The notes under the pieces were generated by a model, which searched no databases, had not been told where the DNA came from, and saw nothing but the letters and a program-made list of their open reading frames with translations. Shown piece by piece: positions 1-8,788 of a stretch of 64,000 nt of DNA. The DNA lies in the NCBI RefSeq assembly GCF_030814475.1, contig NZ_JAUSVF010000007.1, positions 48,819-112,818 of the forward strand. Direction: 5' to 3'. Made by a program: the position numbers and the translations under genes. Origin of the DNA: Pararhizobium capsulatum DSM 1112. Lineage in GTDB: Bacteria; Pseudomonadota; Alphaproteobacteria; Rhizobiales; Rhizobiaceae. Positions within the stretch are counted from its first letter, which is position 1. Every line of letters starts with the position of its first letter.

Positions 1-1
1 G

Positions 2-46
2 GCCCAACCCGCCGTCGCCCCCTTCACGACGGGCTTGGGTTTTCAG
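2..46 (+). terminator. Probable intrinsic terminator at the window edge
   Basis: An imperfect GC-rich stem pairs CCCAA..CCCG.CGTCG with CGACGGGcTTGGG and is followed by TTTT, the form of a Rho-independent terminator. The gene it would serve lies outside the window. Confidence 0.4.
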
Positions 47-738
47 GTAACTCTATGGGGATGCGGTGCGGGCGGCGTGGCCAATGACCGACCGTCCGAG
101 CAAACTCGCAGTGCCGACCAAGTTCACTTTCAAAAGACCGCAGGACGCGTAAAGCATTTCGAATTCGTGCCCCCCAGCACAAATTGCAGAAAAACTATCA
201 AATCTTAAATAATAATTTACCGAATGTTAAAGATTTGCTTACGAAATCCCCGTGGGAAACGCAAGTGCTTTGTGCGGACTTCAGTCGCCACCCCTTCATC
301 AATTAGAGGTACTAGCCAACATGGGCTAGTACTCAGGGCCAGCAATTTTGGACAGAATATAATCGCGAGGCCCTCGCTGCGAAGCGGGGGCCCTATTGTT
401 TCTCCTCGCCATAGCTGGCCACTGGATGCCCCTTGCATCTCCACTCGCTGACGTACAGGCCTCACGCCCGCATTCGAGATGCATCGGCGAGATGCATCGG
501 CCTATTTCAACGGCACGAACAGTACCGCGACCGTCTCCTGCTCCGATACTTCCGGCAAGAAAGCGAGGCGTTGGCACTAAAGAGGGTAATCCCTCCTTTC
601 TTCGCCGCTGACCGGCCCCCAGTCGCGATAGGGTAGCGAACTGTTGGCTCCAGATTGTCGGTATGGCTGAGGACGCGCTGTACCCGTCGGGGTCAACCAA
701 CAACAGGCGCTCGAAGGGGTCCGGCTATCGGGCCGCAA
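47..738. other. Non-coding stretch, no convincing gene
   Basis: Short overlapping open frames exist on both strands, but none has a ribosome-binding site, a domain or consistent codon use. The 180-235 part is AT-rich. The only clear structure is the perfect inverted repeat at 309-332, listed separately. Confidence 0.5.
309..332. repeat. Perfect 9-bp inverted repeat
   Basis: GTACTAGCC and its exact complement GGCTAGTAC are separated by six bases. There is no T-tract, so it resembles an operator or a small hairpin rather than a terminator. No gene adjoins it. Confidence 0.5.
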
Positions 739-993
739 CTATCGGCAAGGTGCCTCGAACCGGCGACCATAGCGATCGCGGTAAATGCAATAGCCTCGGT
801 GTTCCTGGGAGTGGCCAACAAGTGCGCCGACAACACCACCAGCCACCGCGCCAATAGCCGCGCCTTCCCAGCTATTGCTGACAGCGCCGCCAATGATTGC
901 GCCGGAGCCTGCACCGATTGCGGTGCCTCGTTCTGTTTGCGTGCATGACGAGAGAATCCCAATCATTCCAACCGCAATGATAAGCTTTTTCAT
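739..993 (-). CDS. Small glycine-zipper lipoprotein
   Basis: 84-residue protein. The start (MKKLII) was chosen because a GGAAG-type ribosome-binding site precedes it; a longer frame upstream lacks a signal. The N-terminus is a lipoprotein signal peptide ending in a lipobox-like LSSC, so the mature protein would be lipidated at Cys and sit in the envelope. It is followed by a Gly/Ala-rich zipper (GTAIGAGSGAIIGG ... GAAIGAVAGGVVGALVG) typical of YmgG/17-kDa-surface-antigen-like proteins, and a tail with two cysteines. The family usually affects outer-membrane stability; a precise role cannot be deduced. It stands alone, on the same strand as the exported-protein genes at 1.7-4.2 kb. Confidence 0.8.
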   Translation of the reverse strand: MKKLIIAVGMIGILSSCTQTERGTAIGAGSGAIIGGAVSNSWEGAAIGAVAGGVVGALVGHSQEHRGYCIYRDRYGRRFEAPCR

Positions 994-1269
994 ACTTCCA
1001 ACCCTTTGACCTTTGCATGATCTCAACCCGGCACAGCATCTGCGCAATGGGTGACATTGTCGATAGTGCCACAGGATCGATGCGAGTTGGTTCAGGGTTT
1101 GGGTGTCGAGTCATGTGCATCGTCGGTTTCTTGTCCAATCCCGTGAGACAGGACGCGATAGGCGCGGGGTTCTGCGTGCGCGCCAATCCCGCCTATGCCC
1201 TAAAAACCGAAAATTCGACGAAGGAACGTTCGTTCTGGCAACGGCTCCGGCGGAAAGCACGGCAGGGTC

Positions 1270-1545
1270 ATGCTGCATCGTCAGGGTTCCTCCTATGTCG
1301 TTGCCTACGCCCAGTTCGAGCTGGACAATGGCCGCCTTGCGATCCCGACCGACCCGGCCCTGAGTGATGAGGCTCTGAGCGCGGCGCTGCTGTCGGCAGC
1401 CAATAAGGACATTGGTGTTATAGGGCAGCCGGGCGACGTGATTGTGGCCGATCCGGAAGTAATGGCATGGGCGAAGACCGTTTTGGGCGTCGGACCTGCT
1501 GTTGGCAAGATCGACCAGGTGCGTGATGTCTTGGCAACCGAATAA
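1270..1545 (+). CDS. Hypothetical protein, 91 aa
   Basis: I do not recognise the family. The sequence is soluble and acidic, with a compositionally normal run (FELDNGRLAIPTDPALSDE...) and no signal peptide or membrane segment. There is no strong ribosome-binding site before the ATG, and the beginning reads less naturally than the rest, so the 5' end may be wrong or the gene may be a truncated remnant. It is isolated between two minus-strand genes. Confidence 0.4.
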   Translation: MLHRQGSSYVVAYAQFELDNGRLAIPTDPALSDEALSAALLSAANKDIGVIGQPGDVIVADPEVMAWAKTVLGVGPAVGKIDQVRDVLATE

Positions 1546-1760
1546 CGTACCCACGAACCGCAGATAGCCCAAGGCGAGGTCGATACGGCGCGGGGCAGAA
1601 ACCGAGATGTCAGCAGAACGACCGAGCCACGTACCTGCACTTGCACAAGTACCGAAATCCCCGGCCCCGCAAATGCGGAGCCGGGCATTACAGTTCAGCT
1701 ATTTCTTGTCGACCGCGGCCGCTGTCTGGTTCTCTCCCTTCTCGCGACCGAGTCACCGCG

Positions 1761-2723
1761 TCAGTCCTCCACGATCTGCCAATCGTCGTTCGGATTGAAG
1801 GTTTCGATTTTCGACGCGATTTTCGACGTGTCGTCGCCCAGATCGGCTTCATAGACGATGCCGTTCTTGTTGACGACGAAGGTCTTGACCCCGGTTATGC
1901 CATAATGGACGGGCCAGGCCACGAGGCCGAAACCGGCGATCATGTTGCCGTTGATGACATAGTCATAAGCGCCCCCGGCAATCGCGTCGCCTTGTCGGGT
2001 GAGGATCTTGTATCGGTAGCCATTGAAGCCTTCGCCTGCCTTGGCTGCCTTGAGCGCATCCCCGCCGGCAAGTGCTGCGCCGGCCGGGCTTTCCTCGCCG
2101 TCGAACGCCTCGGCTGGCCAATAGAGGCCGTCCTGGGTGCCCTCGGTGCTGATTATTTTCTGCGCATATTCGAGAACGCCATCGCCATCGTGATCGGCAA
2201 GGGCATATTGCTCCTGTGCTCCGACATAGTCGCTGATGGTGTCGATGGTCGAAAGTTCATTTTCTCCAACCCGGCGATTTGCGACCTCCTCAAGCCCGAC
2301 AAAGGTATCGAAGGCCCATTTGCCGTCGTCACCCTTGGAGATCGGGAAGGGGAAAGGCCAGCGCTCGTTGCCGATTTCCAGAACCTTGCGGTTGTTCACA
2401 TCCGTGAGATCAAGCTTTTCCTTCAGGCGGGCTTTGATGTCTTCGTAGGTTTCCGCCACGCCACTGGCCGCCTTGGTTTTTGCGGCATCGAGACCGAGCA
2501 GGGCGGCGAGCTTGTCGATATCGCCACCTTCGACGGTCGACTTGAACGCCGCGACAGCCTCTTCGGGGGTGGCGAAAGTCGGTGGTTCCTGTTTCGACGC
2601 GAAGTCCGAAATGGACATATTGTCGTCAGCGGTCTGCGCGTTGACAACCGGTACCAGCGTTGTGCCTGCAAAGACTGCGGCGCAGGCCAACGTGCGAAGA
2701 ATAGTTCTGTATTCTGTTTTCAT
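1761..2723 (-). CDS. DUF2950 exported protein
   Basis: 320 residues with an N-terminal signal peptide ending near ...VVNAQ, so it is exported. The body matches the DUF2950 family: an early 'FATPEEAVAAFKSTVEGGDIDKL' type segment, a central DHDGDGVLEYAQ element that resembles a Ca-binding loop, a YWP motif, and a GYRYKILTRQG / FGLVAWPVHYG module near the C-terminus. The biochemical function of the family is unknown. It lies 24 bp downstream of the DUF3300 gene on the same strand. DUF2950 and DUF3300 genes are commonly paired, and the two are almost certainly one operon. Confidence 0.88.
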   Translation of the reverse strand: MKTEYRTILRTLACAAVFAGTTLVPVVNAQTADDNMSISDFASKQEPPTFATPEEAVAAFKSTVEGGDIDKLAALLGLDAAKTKAASGVAETYEDIKARLKEKLDLTDVNNRKVLEIGNERWPFPFPISKGDDGKWAFDTFVGLEEVANRRVGENELSTIDTISDYVGAQEQYALADHDGDGVLEYAQKIISTEGTQDGLYWPAEAFDGEESPAGAALAGGDALKAAKAGEGFNGYRYKILTRQGDAIAGGAYDYVINGNMIAGFGLVAWPVHYGITGVKTFVVNKNGIVYEADLGDDTSKIASKIETFNPNDDWQIVED

Positions 2724-2747
2724 CGTCGTTTCTCCTTTGCGCCCGAA

Positions 2748-4157
2748 TTACCGGCGACGTCCGCCGCCACCGCCATGTCTCACCACCTTATGACCGCCAC
2801 CACCGCGATGGCCGCCGCCCATCGACTGTCTGCCGCGATTGGATGACATGTTCGTTTGGTGGCGATTGCCTGGATTGCCGAGCACGGAGTTGTTTTTCGG
2901 GGAGCGATTCTGGGTACGAGCACCTGCCTTTGGCTGCTTGACCTGCCGGTTGACTTGCTTGTTCGAACGGTTTGCCCCCTGTGAAGCTTTTGGACGATTG
3001 GCACCAGCGTTCTGTGCTTTGCCCGGCCGCTGGTTGGCAGCGTTCTGCCCCTTGCCCGGTCGCTGATTTCCGGCATTAGCGCTCTTGTTGCGAGCACGAT
3101 CCGCATCGACCTTGCTCTTGCGAATGTCGTTTGTGGTAACCTTAGGCCGATTGTTGGCGATGGTGTTACCGCCGTCGCGACGCAAATCCTTTGCCTTGAC
3201 ACCGATGTTGTTTTCGCGATTTCCCTTGAAATCGTTACGCATCTTGGTGCGATCGATATTGTTGAACTGGTTCTTGTCGAACTTGATCTTGGAACGGTCG
3301 ACATTCTTCCAGTCGACATCACCCATCTTGAACTTGTCGCGATCTATATCGACGTTGTTGAAGCAGTTGTCGCAGTCGATATCGACATCGCCGCCGCCCC
3401 AGTTTCCGCCCCATACACCCCAATCGTCCCAATCGACCGCTGAGGCCCAGATTGCACCCGTCACCGCGCCTGCAAAGAAGGTTGCCGTCGGGTAGTAATA
3501 ATTGGGGTAGGGTTCAGGATAGTAGCTGATCGGAGCCGGAGCATAGCTCGGTTCATAGAGCATTTGCGGCTCGTATTGCGGCACGTAGACCTTTTCGGGG
3601 TTCGTGGACTGGATGACGACATTGTCGCCCTCATTGACGACGGTAATCTTGTCGTCACTCTTGATGACGTTGTCGGCGACCGCCTTGTCGCGCAGCGTCT
3701 GTATGGCGATCAGCACATCCTTCTGCTGATAGGTGAGGGCGCTGCCGAGCGACTGTGTCCACTCGAGGTCGTCGCTCATCATCTTGACGACCTGGGGGTA
3801 ATTCAGAAGGGAGATGACGCTGCCGTCCCAGCTGTCCTTGGGCTTCAGGTCCTTCTTGGCCTTCGATTGATCGAGGAACCGCTGCGCCTCCACGATCTGC
3901 AGGGGGAAAATCGAGGCGGAGGTGATGACGGCGACCAGCTCGTCCGGATAGAGGGCGATGCGGGCGACGAGCACCTCCAGTTCATCTTCTGTCAGAAGAT
4001 CGGGCGTGTCTGCATCAGCATCTGCGCTCGGGGCAGCTGCTGCGGCCTGGGTGTCCTGTGCCCTGGCTGCGGGGATTGAAATCGGCGCAGCTGCGACCGA
4101 CAGCAAAAGCGCTGCCGTGCCGAGTGAGCGTCCGATAAGGCTGAAAATGTCTGGCAT
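2748..4157 (-). CDS. DUF3300 exported protein with low-complexity basic tail
   Basis: 469 residues. A signal peptide (to about residue 33) is followed by the DUF3300 domain (about residues 50-270), with its LLTEDELEVLVARIALYPDEL start, the FLDQSK and WDGSVISLLNYP elements, and a VYVPQYEP motif followed by a Tyr/Pro-rich stretch. The C-terminal 200 residues are low-complexity, rich in Asn, Arg, Lys and Gly (NRPGKGQNA-type repeats), ending in a Gly/His/Arg tail; this half is probably disordered and nucleic-acid- or polyanion-binding. Export is clear; function is unknown. It is the first gene of the pair with the DUF2950 gene. Confidence 0.87.
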   Translation of the reverse strand: MPDIFSLIGRSLGTAALLLSVAAAPISIPAARAQDTQAAAAAPSADADADTPDLLTEDELEVLVARIALYPDELVAVITSASIFPLQIVEAQRFLDQSKAKKDLKPKDSWDGSVISLLNYPQVVKMMSDDLEWTQSLGSALTYQQKDVLIAIQTLRDKAVADNVIKSDDKITVVNEGDNVVIQSTNPEKVYVPQYEPQMLYEPSYAPAPISYYPEPYPNYYYPTATFFAGAVTGAIWASAVDWDDWGVWGGNWGGGDVDIDCDNCFNNVDIDRDKFKMGDVDWKNVDRSKIKFDKNQFNNIDRTKMRNDFKGNRENNIGVKAKDLRRDGGNTIANNRPKVTTNDIRKSKVDADRARNKSANAGNQRPGKGQNAANQRPGKAQNAGANRPKASQGANRSNKQVNRQVKQPKAGARTQNRSPKNNSVLGNPGNRHQTNMSSNRGRQSMGGGHRGGGGHKVVRHGGGGGRRR

Positions 4158-4175
4158 GCTATCAACTCCTAATCC

Positions 4176-4631
4176 GTGGATTCTGAATGCACCTTTTTAA
4201 GTCATGCGTCGATGGGCGAAACCCTGCGGCGATTGCAACAATGGATGCGAAGTATTTGTTCCCGCATCTGGGGGGCGGGAAGGGTGATGGCGGTCGGATC
4301 GATAGGTTCGGCGCTGACGGCGATCTCGTCGGGACCGGTGGTTTTCGCAGTATTGCTCACGCTGATGCAGGTGGTCTCCGCCGGGGTCCTCTATTCGAGG
4401 GCCTTCACCGCAATCGTGCAGGCTGGAGGCAGGAAATCGCAGACCGCGATCGTCCATCTCACCTTGATTGCGGGTTTGGCCTCGTCCCTGTTCTGGCCAC
4501 TTGCGACATGGATGCACGGCTGGATGTCCTGGCGGGAAGTCTTGCAGATGTACGCCGCCATGAACCTTCTCGCCTGCCTGATCGACAGAGATCACATAGC
4601 ACGCGCGCTTGAACGTGAGCTGCTTCAATAA
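4176..4631 (+). pseudogene. Truncated major-facilitator (MFS) transporter remnant
   Basis: The frame encodes 151 residues whose middle and end read like the central part of a 12-TM MFS carrier: RVMAVGSIGSAL (the loop after the second helix), SRAFTAIVQ, then LTLIAGLASSLFWPLATWM and YAAMNLLACL. In intact proteins of this type the sequence continues for another 200 or more residues and starts about 50 residues earlier. Here both ends are missing: the start reads into unrelated sequence and the frame closes soon after the TM5-like segment. It is squeezed between two minus-strand exported-protein genes, overlapping the end of one, so it is most likely a dead fragment. Confidence 0.65.
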
Positions 4632-5107
4632 TACGGGGAAATGCACTGCTGACGCGGACCACTGTAGGGCTGGAAGCTGTTGTCGTAGGCACTATACGAA
4701 CGATAGCGCGAGTAGCACCAGTCAACGTGGGCCGAGGTTGAATTCGAATAGGCCGGACGCCGTGGCGACGCAATCGATCCACCGATGATAAGGCCTGTTC
4801 CAAATGCTGCGAGTGGATACCACCAACCGTCACTATGCTGATGGTAGCCGTTCCGACTATAGCGATAGCCCCTGTAGCCGTTGTGATAGCCGTATCGTGT
4901 ACCAGTGCTGTAACGTGTACCGTTGTAGCGGTTATATGTGCGTGCGTGCGGCGGGCCACCGGAGTGACCCGGCTTGTGGTGAACCAAGTCCACGCCCTGA
5001 GCGCTCAAATCCGGCACCTGTATCTTTAATACAGGCATCGCTTGGACTGGAACCACACCAGAAAAAGCCGTAACAACCGCAATTAGCATTGCACCAATCT
5101 TCTTCAT
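4625..5107 (-). CDS. BA14K-family exported protein
   Basis: 160 residues from the ATG that opens the signal peptide (MKKIGAMLIAVVTAFSG); a longer upstream frame has no signal and was trimmed. A Tyr/Gly/Arg-rich middle region precedes one hydrophobic segment (WYPLAAFGTGLIIGGSI), and the C-terminus carries the BA14K signature: WCYSRYRSYSAYDNSF followed by a GPRQQC cysteine. BA14K proteins are small envelope proteins of Rhizobiales, known from an immunoreactive Brucella protein and proposed to bind glycans. The 3' end overlaps the MFS remnant by 7 bp. Confidence 0.85.
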   Translation of the reverse strand: MKKIGAMLIAVVTAFSGVVPVQAMPVLKIQVPDLSAQGVDLVHHKPGHSGGPPHARTYNRYNGTRYSTGTRYGYHNGYRGYRYSRNGYHQHSDGWWYPLAAFGTGLIIGGSIASPRRPAYSNSTSAHVDWCYSRYRSYSAYDNSFQPYSGPRQQCISPYY

Positions 5108-5510
5108 CCCAATCACCCAACTTTTTTTCCGTCGTTCATTTTGGGACGCTTGGCATGAACCCAAGATGAATGTGGCGATAGTGACGGGGTGCACCGTAAC
5201 CGGACCTGAAGGGCGCAGTCCACGCGATACCTCCCGCCATTTTGAAGCAATGAGGGTGGATTTTACCACCAATACCCCGTATCAACCCGCGCAAAAAAGC
5301 TGCCCTTACAGTTGGCGAATAGGCTTCGACTGCAGAATGTTCAGTTAAAGAAAATGCTGGCTGCGCGTTTTGAGCGCTGATGCGATCTCCAAGCAGGTGC
5401 CTCCATAATCACCAGGACGGCATCCCTACTACGATCATATTTTCATTCGACGTTGTTCCCTATATAGAATAGTATTTCAATAGAAGCATCTGACTGCCTT
5501 GGGGAGGGAC
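5108..5510. other. Intergenic region upstream of the IclR-type regulator
   Basis: No gene is supported. It separates a minus-strand gene from the plus-strand hydantoin operon, so it must hold promoters for both. An AT-rich tract (5435-5480) lies just before the regulator. I see no convincing operator palindrome. Confidence 0.5.
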
Positions 5511-6449
5511 GTGAAAAAAGTGTCGAAAGATAACCGTGAAATTGAGGCTGCGGGCTCGCTTCAGGAGGGTTCTCCGCTAAGAAGCGCTTATTCGTCCGAG
5601 TTACGCCAAAGCGGAAATCGGTGGTTGTTGACGGCGCAAGACGATGACGTTTCTCCACAGTCTCCCGCGCCTGGACTGGTTCCTGCAGTGGAGAACGCGA
5701 TTGGGATCGTGAACTATATCAACCGCGCACCGGCTCACATGGCATCCCTTACTGAGATCCTGAGTGTACTTCCAATCTCAAAGAGCCATTGTCATTCAAT
5801 CTTGAAGACGCTCACATATTTCGGCTGGTTGAAATTCGATGCACGCACAAAAGCCTACCAACTGAACTCCGGCCTCCTTGCCAGTGCGTCCTCACTTCTC
5901 GGCTCACCAGTGCTTGATGCCATCCGACGTGAGCTGCAACTTCTCGTTCAGCGTGCGGAGATACCGGCTGTGCTATCTCAGCCTCAGGACGACGATACAT
6001 TTATTGTCGTCGATAAGTTCAATGGCGCCCAATCGATGGAGGTTTCCTTTCCCATAGGACATCACTTTCCGCGCGATGCCACGGCAAATATGCGGGCATA
6101 CCTTGCCTGGCAGCCTGAGACCGAAATCGACCGCTGGATGAAAAGTTGGCGCCCAGTTCGCTATACGTCGACGACGATGATGACTGAGAAGGAAGTAAGA
6201 GCGGAGATCGCCGCAACCCGTAAGCGCGGATATGCCAGAAGCATTGGCGAGCTGACGGAAGGACTTATGGCGCTCGGAATGCCCATTTTCGGCCGTCACG
6301 GGGAGGTTATTTACACCTTCACTTGCTCCGGTCTTTTATCGACAATAGCCCCGCGTGAGGAGCTTCTTGCGCGTGAGCTCGTTCGAACGGCCGTTTCAAT
6401 CAACCAGGCAATTTTGGGCCGCGTGCCGAATGACTTTCCAGCCGGCTGA
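5511..6449 (+). CDS. IclR-family transcriptional regulator
   Basis: About 312 residues. After a poorly conserved 55-residue leader, a winged HTH of IclR type runs from AVENAIGIVNYINRAP through LPISKSHCHSILKTLTYFGWL to the wing at YQLNSGLL. The rest is the IclR effector domain, with FPIGHHFPRDATANMRAYLAW and the end motif RKRGYARSIGELTEGLMALGMPIF. IclR regulators bind a small metabolite and control adjacent catabolic genes, so this one most likely senses a hydantoin or D-amino-acid intermediate. The start is uncertain: GTG at 5511 has GGGGAGGG only three bases upstream, and an in-frame TTG lies at 5499. It heads the operon on the same strand. Confidence 0.88.
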   Translation: MKKVSKDNREIEAAGSLQEGSPLRSAYSSELRQSGNRWLLTAQDDDVSPQSPAPGLVPAVENAIGIVNYINRAPAHMASLTEILSVLPISKSHCHSILKTLTYFGWLKFDARTKAYQLNSGLLASASSLLGSPVLDAIRRELQLLVQRAEIPAVLSQPQDDDTFIVVDKFNGAQSMEVSFPIGHHFPRDATANMRAYLAWQPETEIDRWMKSWRPVRYTSTTMMTEKEVRAEIAATRKRGYARSIGELTEGLMALGMPIFGRHGEVIYTFTCSGLLSTIAPREELLARELVRTAVSINQAILGRVPNDFPAG

Positions 6450-6622
6450 GGAAGTAGGCCATCAGACAGTGGTATCGGCTGCGCATTTTTAAAGAAATCT
6501 TCGATTGACAATGCTGCACGTGCGATGGAGTATGTCTGTGTTCTATGGAGAACAAAGTTCTGCATAAAGAACAATTTATAAAGAGGCTGAGGGGCCTCAA
6601 ATCTCAAACTGGGAGATTACAA

Positions 6623-7831
6623 ATGAAGAATTCGAAATCTCGGCGCACCATTATCAAGTTGTCGACCTACGCGCTTCTTGCGACTGTCGTGGGCATCCCG
6701 AACTTTGCCTTCGCCGATGGCAAGACACTCAAAATCGGCCAGCTTGGCGTAATGAGTGGCGCGGAGGCCTCATGGGGTCTGGTCAACAAATATGCTGCAG
6801 AGGCAACGGCCGCCATGTGGAACGAGAAGGGCGGCATCGATATCGGCGGCGAGAAATACAAGATCGAAATTGTTTCAGTCGACGACCGAAACGATCCAAA
6901 GCTTACGGTCTCCGGTTCCGAACGCTTGATGGGACAGGAAGGCATTCGTTACGTTATCGGTCCGAATACCGATGTGACGGCAACCAGCGTCCGCCCGATC
7001 GCCGAAAAATACAATGCAATTTATTTCCCTTACGCGTCCAGCCGCTCACTTTTCACCCAGCCGGCCGAGAATGCGGTCATGGGAATGGTGGCGAGCTATC
7101 AGGTCGCACCGGCCATCCTTGAGCTTCTGCAGAAAGAGCGGGGGGTGAAAAAGGTTGCTTTCGTTGCCCGTAACGACAGCGATGGCCTCAGCAACCGAGA
7201 CGATGGCGTCGCTGCAGCAACGAAGCTCGGTCTTGATGTTGTAGTCGCTGATGCAACTTATGAACCCAATGTTACAGACTTCTTCCCGATTATGTCGAAT
7301 GTCGTTGACAAGGCTCCGGACCTGATCTTCCTGCCGGCGTCTGCACCATCCAATACGCCGCTGCTCATGCGCGCTGCCCGCGAGCTTGGCTACACGGGCT
7401 TGTTCGCCAGCGATTCCGGCCAGGATATCAAGGTTATCAAGGAAATGGCCGGTGAGTATGGCGATGGTCTTATCTCCATCGGAGGTGCATCCACTCCCGA
7501 AATTCGCAGCCAATACATGGATGCGTTCATCGAGAACTATACTAAGGTTGCAGGTGAGTGGAACGACGAAGCCGGCACCAAAGTCTATGCACTTGAAGTC
7601 ATTCTTGCCGCGCTCCAAGCCGCAGGGCCTGCCGCTATTGACGATGCCAGCCTCTTCAAGAAGCAGATCGCGGACTTTTCCATGCGCAATCCGTTCTTGA
7701 AGGCTGACAGCACACTCAGCTTCACCGGCGAGGCTGACTACGGCCAGAAGCGGCAGATCGGCGTGCCCCTTGTATTAACCGAGACCAAGGGTGGTGAGTT
7801 TGTCACCATTTCCATCGGCGCGGTGAAGTAG
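6623..7831 (+). CDS. Branched-chain amino-acid-type ABC transporter substrate-binding protein
   Basis: 402 residues from the ATG at 6623, which has GGGAG seven bases upstream; the frame extends earlier without signal. A Sec signal peptide ends near ...NFAFADG, so the protein is periplasmic. The fold is the LivK/Leu-Ile-Val-binding class: TLKIGQLGVMSG at the mature start, WNEKGGIDIGG, and a VRPIAEKYNAIYFPYASS hinge region. It should deliver the substrate to the LivH/M-like permeases that follow. From its operon I infer a hydantoin, an N-carbamoyl-amino acid or a D-amino acid rather than leucine. Sequence alone cannot choose between these. Confidence 0.88.
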   Translation: MKNSKSRRTIIKLSTYALLATVVGIPNFAFADGKTLKIGQLGVMSGAEASWGLVNKYAAEATAAMWNEKGGIDIGGEKYKIEIVSVDDRNDPKLTVSGSERLMGQEGIRYVIGPNTDVTATSVRPIAEKYNAIYFPYASSRSLFTQPAENAVMGMVASYQVAPAILELLQKERGVKKVAFVARNDSDGLSNRDDGVAAATKLGLDVVVADATYEPNVTDFFPIMSNVVDKAPDLIFLPASAPSNTPLLMRAARELGYTGLFASDSGQDIKVIKEMAGEYGDGLISIGGASTPEIRSQYMDAFIENYTKVAGEWNDEAGTKVYALEVILAALQAAGPAAIDDASLFKKQIADFSMRNPFLKADSTLSFTGEADYGQKRQIGVPLVLTETKGGEFVTISIGAVK

Positions 7832-7879
7832 CGGTATCGACAGCGCAAAGCAGCCAAACGCAATCGACGAAAGAACGAC

Positions 7880-8740
7880 ATGGAACAAGTCATCATAAAT
7901 GGCGCGATCCTATCTGCCAACTATGCGCTGATTGCGCTTGGCCTTACTCTAATCTTCAGCATCATGAACGTGCTTAACTTTGCGCACGGTCAGATGTTCA
8001 TGATCGGTGGCCTGGTAGTCTACTGGGTGTGCACGGTGTATCAAATGCCTTATGGCGTAGGCCTTGCGGCTGCTGCCATAGGTGTCGGCGCCGTGGGAAT
8101 GGCGATGGAAAGAGGCCTTTTCCAGCGGGTCATGGGCTCGGCGACGCGCGAGGAGAACTCTATGCTTCTCGCCGTTGGGACCGCGTTTCTGCTGGAGAAT
8201 GCTGCGCTGTATCTCTTTGGAGAAAAGCAACGCGGCATCCCACCGATGGTTCAGGGCGTCTACCGTATTGGAAGCGCGTTTCTTCCCGCAAATCGGCTGA
8301 TGGTTTTTGTCATTTCGTTGCTTCTAATCGTTGTCGTTCTGTCTTTCGTCTACTACACCCGCACAGGACGAGCCATGCGCGCTCTGGCACAGGATCGTGC
8401 CGCCACCACGCTGATGGGAGTAGACGTCGGTCGTATTAGCATGTTCGGCTTCGGGCTGGGTGCTGCGCTGGCGGCAACTGCCGGCGGGCTGCTCATTTCC
8501 GTTTCCGGCGTGAACGCGGGTATCGGCACGGCAATATCCACGAAGGCCTTCATCATGATCATGATCGGCGGGGCCGGCGTCATCGGAGGGGCCTTGTTGG
8601 GGGCTGTCGTTCTCGGGTTTGCAGAAGCCATAGGGTACGCGCTCTTTCCAGGTTCCGTCACCTATCTGATTATCTTCGTCGCTCTCATCGCGTTTCTCTT
8701 GGTGCGGCCGCAAGGGATCATGGGCAAGCCCTGGGGCTGA
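7880..8740 (+). CDS. LivH-type ABC transporter permease
   Basis: 286 residues, a hydrophobic inner-membrane protein with about eight predicted helices. It begins with the family start IINGAILSANYALIALGLTLIFSIMNVLNFAHGQ, in which the NFAHGQ motif is diagnostic of LivH. The C-terminal half has the GIGTAIS..KAFIMIMIGGAGVIGGALLGA loop that contacts the ATPase. It forms the transmembrane core with the LivM-type subunit encoded next. The gene lies 48 bp after the binding-protein gene, in the same operon. Confidence 0.92.
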   Translation: MEQVIINGAILSANYALIALGLTLIFSIMNVLNFAHGQMFMIGGLVVYWVCTVYQMPYGVGLAAAAIGVGAVGMAMERGLFQRVMGSATREENSMLLAVGTAFLLENAALYLFGEKQRGIPPMVQGVYRIGSAFLPANRLMVFVISLLLIVVVLSFVYYTRTGRAMRALAQDRAATTLMGVDVGRISMFGFGLGAALAATAGGLLISVSGVNAGIGTAISTKAFIMIMIGGAGVIGGALLGAVVLGFAEAIGYALFPGSVTYLIIFVALIAFLLVRPQGIMGKPWG

Positions 8741-8788
8741 CCATACGAGCCTTCGCGAAACTAACCCGTACCTGGCAAGGACGACCTT

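Noticed and set aside
1641..2846. 401-codon open frame on the plus strand
   Set aside because: It lies antisense to the DUF2950 gene, has no ribosome-binding site or domain, and mirrors the codon bias of the true gene.
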